DNA of 64,000 nucleotides from Legionellales bacterium. Lineage in GTDB: Bacteria > Pseudomonadota > Gammaproteobacteria > Berkiellales > Berkiellaceae. Each line of letters opens with the position of its first letter. Within the stretch, counting starts at the first letter, position 1. The position numbers and the translations under genes were made by a program. The stretch lies in NCBI GenBank assembly GCA_002708265.1, contig PANA01000001.1, positions 124,001 to 188,000 of the forward strand, written 5' to 3'. Below are positions 62,794-64,000 of this stretch, piece by piece. The notes beneath the pieces were generated by a model. That model was not told the origin of the DNA. It ran no database searches and worked only from the letters and a program-made list of their open reading frames with translations.

Positions 62794-63327
62794 TTAGCAC
62801 GTCCACTCTGGGTGAGGTTCTATTCTTAGATGCTTTTCTGAAAATAGTTGTTTAACCGAGCGATGTGTATGAGCGCTGTCAAAGGCATCATAAGGGATCC
62901 AAACAAATCGTCCACATGGTGCAACAATAATGTACCCATTAGTTGGTTCTAGAACCATAGGGATATCCTGCCATTTGGCTTCGTCATCATGCAGCGCATC
63001 AGAATCACTTGAATACTTGATGCCGTCATCCGAAAAAACAACGTGAATAGGCTGGTTATGAATGGAATGACGCCGCATGTTTTTATGAATTAATGACTCA
63101 TAAATGCGATAGCGTCCAAAAATAAAGGCTACTGCACATAGATGAATGAGGACAATATAGGCGTTTAAATCTGCGCTGGTATAGTAATACGGCAAAGAAA
63201 CAGCAGTCCCTAGGGCGGCAACCACGGTTATCAACTTCCAGACGAAACTAGAAAGGTGATATTGAACATACAAAATAGCTGCTCGAGCCATTTGCAAACC
63301 ATCTGAACGATACTGGATTTCAATCAT
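62794..63327 (-). CDS. YcxB-like membrane protein (paralogue 2)
   Basis: This 177-residue protein has the same plan: two helices (KLITVVAALGTAVSLPYYY and YIVLIHLCAVAFIFG), then IHVVFSDDGIKYSSDSD and NGYIIVAPCGRFVWIPYDAF, matching NGYIVMTASRQYLWIPTSAF in the neighbour. The two genes are 12 nt apart and look like a tandem duplication. Its start overlaps the end of hemW by 8 nt. Function unknown. Confidence 0.72.
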   Translation of the reverse strand: MIEIQYRSDGLQMARAAILYVQYHLSSFVWKLITVVAALGTAVSLPYYYTSADLNAYIVLIHLCAVAFIFGRYRIYESLIHKNMRRHSIHNQPIHVVFSDDGIKYSSDSDALHDDEAKWQDIPMVLEPTNGYIIVAPCGRFVWIPYDAFDSAHTHRSVKQLFSEKHLRIEPHPEWTC

Positions 63328-64000
63328 CTTTTAAAAATAAGCTCACAACTGAGTCTGCTAATCGATAGCCACTATCGGTTAACTGAACCTTATCCCCGTG
63401 AATAGGGGCAACCCAACCATTGGCTTGAGCTTTAGCAAGTGTCGGTAACAAAGTCTCTCGCGATAATCCCGTTCGAGATTCATAATCCATTAGCGTAAAG
63501 CCCTCTTTCAAACGACATGCGCCCAACATAAACTCAAAAGGAATTTCTTCAGGAGCAACGACGGTTGTAGTGGCTTCGCAGTCTTCTAAATACGCTTTAG
63601 GGTGTCGCGGTTTCGTTGTTCGGTGCAATTGTCCTAAATCGGGTCGCGACAACTTACCATGCGCGCCAGCGCCAATACCAACATAATCACCAAAAGACCA
63701 ATAACCGATATTATGGTAGCACGGTTTGTCTCGGTGATAAGCAGATATCTCATAGCGAGAAAATCCAGAAGCTGATAATTTTTCCAGTCCTGTCTCAAAT
63801 ATATCCGCCTGTAATCCTTCATCTGGCAAGTGTGGCGGTGGCTGGTGGTGAAAGGCGGTGTTGGGCTCTAAAGTAAGTTGGTACCAAGACAAATGACTGG
63901 TCTCTAAATCGATAGCGGTCTGGAGATCTAGCATCGCCTCACCAACGCTTTGGCCTGGTAAAGCAAACATGATGTCGCAGTTGATATTCGTGAATCCAGC
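63320..64000 (-). CDS. hemW: HemW-like radical SAM heme chaperone, C-terminal part (truncated by window)
   Basis: The frame runs to the last base of the window, where the partial sequence AGFTNINCDIMFALPGQSVG joins the HemW hallmark D-x-MFALPGQ. Then HLSWYQLTLEPNTAF, GFSRYEISAYHRDKPCYHNI and GYWSFGDYVGIGAGAHGKL follow, all typical. The radical SAM CxxxCxxC motif and start codon lie beyond the right edge. HemW inserts heme in respiratory enzymes; earlier it was called an oxygen-independent coproporphyrinogen oxidase-like protein. The window shows about the last 227 residues. Confidence 0.93.
   Translation of the reverse strand, partial: AGFTNINCDIMFALPGQSVGEAMLDLQTAIDLETSHLSWYQLTLEPNTAFHHQPPPHLPDEGLQADIFETGLEKLSASGFSRYEISAYHRDKPCYHNIGYWSFGDYVGIGAGAHGKLSRPDLGQLHRTTKPRHPKAYLEDCEATTTVVAPEEIPFEFMLGACRLKEGFTLMDYESRTGLSRETLLPTLAKAQANGWVAPIHGDKVQLTDSGYRLADSVVSLFLKDD

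Overview
The window is chromosomal DNA from a gammaproteobacterium. Support comes from the gene orders ftsN-hslV-hslU-ubiE-ubiJ-ubiB and asmA-mutY-yggX beside trmB, and from TatABC, UbiJ, NudE, YqhA and HemW. Several genes point to a host-associated lineage, possibly Legionellales-like: a sphingosine-1-phosphate lyase homologue, a 1553-residue P-loop protein of effector-like build, and a tandem pair of small HExNH proteins. I cannot fix the genus from sequence alone. The DNA is gene-dense, with many 4-nt overlaps and several convergent pairs whose coding ends overlap. I see no insertion sequence, prophage, rRNA gene or CRISPR array.

Layout. 1-3.7 kb: the end of an MshQ-like pilus-locus protein, then a DUF4124 protein, a TusA-type sulfur carrier and a PP-loop sulfurtransferase. 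3.8-8.1 kb: typA, a structured intergenic RNA region, a prolyl aminopeptidase, tatABC with a very short TatB, and a HIT protein. 8.2-9.9 kb: the paralogous HExNH pair. 9.9-17.3 kb: mutM (with an altered zinc finger), a membrane protein, the ubiquinone genes ubiB, ubiJ and ubiE, hslUV and an FtsN-like protein.

17.5-29.5 kb is a surface-glycan locus built around a nonulosonic (sialic-like) acid. It has PseB, a lipid-glycan flippase, FkbM and Fe(II)/2OG modifying enzymes, an RmlD-like reductase, NeuB, a PIG-L deacetylase, a DUF218 protein, a formyltransferase, NeuA and a large capsule-type glycosyltransferase. PseC, PseH and PseG are absent, so the sugar made is probably not ordinary pseudaminic acid; an N-formylated derivative is suggested. 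An identical 12-nt box containing TTGACA precedes both main transcription units.

29.5-37 kb: a degenerate HD protein, priA, glpQ, bioA, bioD, nudE and cysQ. The 335-nt gap after cysQ has several same-orientation DnaA boxes, an AT-rich stretch and a perfect IHF consensus, so it resembles a replication origin. 37.3-45.8 kb is accessory: a penicillin-binding-like protein lacking its SxxK lysine, an aldehyde dehydrogenase, and a small unit (APH-type kinase, double-glycine-leader peptide, 52-residue membrane protein, GNAT) that looks like an undescribed class II bacteriocin with its immunity gene. A hydrolase, YqhA, a CNNM/CBS protein and other small enzymes follow.

46-50.3 kb: S1P lyase, a nitrilase-family amidase, a GNAT, a ferritin-like protein and a PRC-barrel protein. 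A 750-nt geneless stretch with a boxA-like sequence leads to tRNA-Phe. 51-57.4 kb: yggX, mutY, asmA, trmB and an SLC13 transporter. The right end has the 1553-residue protein, two YcxB-like membrane proteins and the 3' part of hemW, cut by the window edge.
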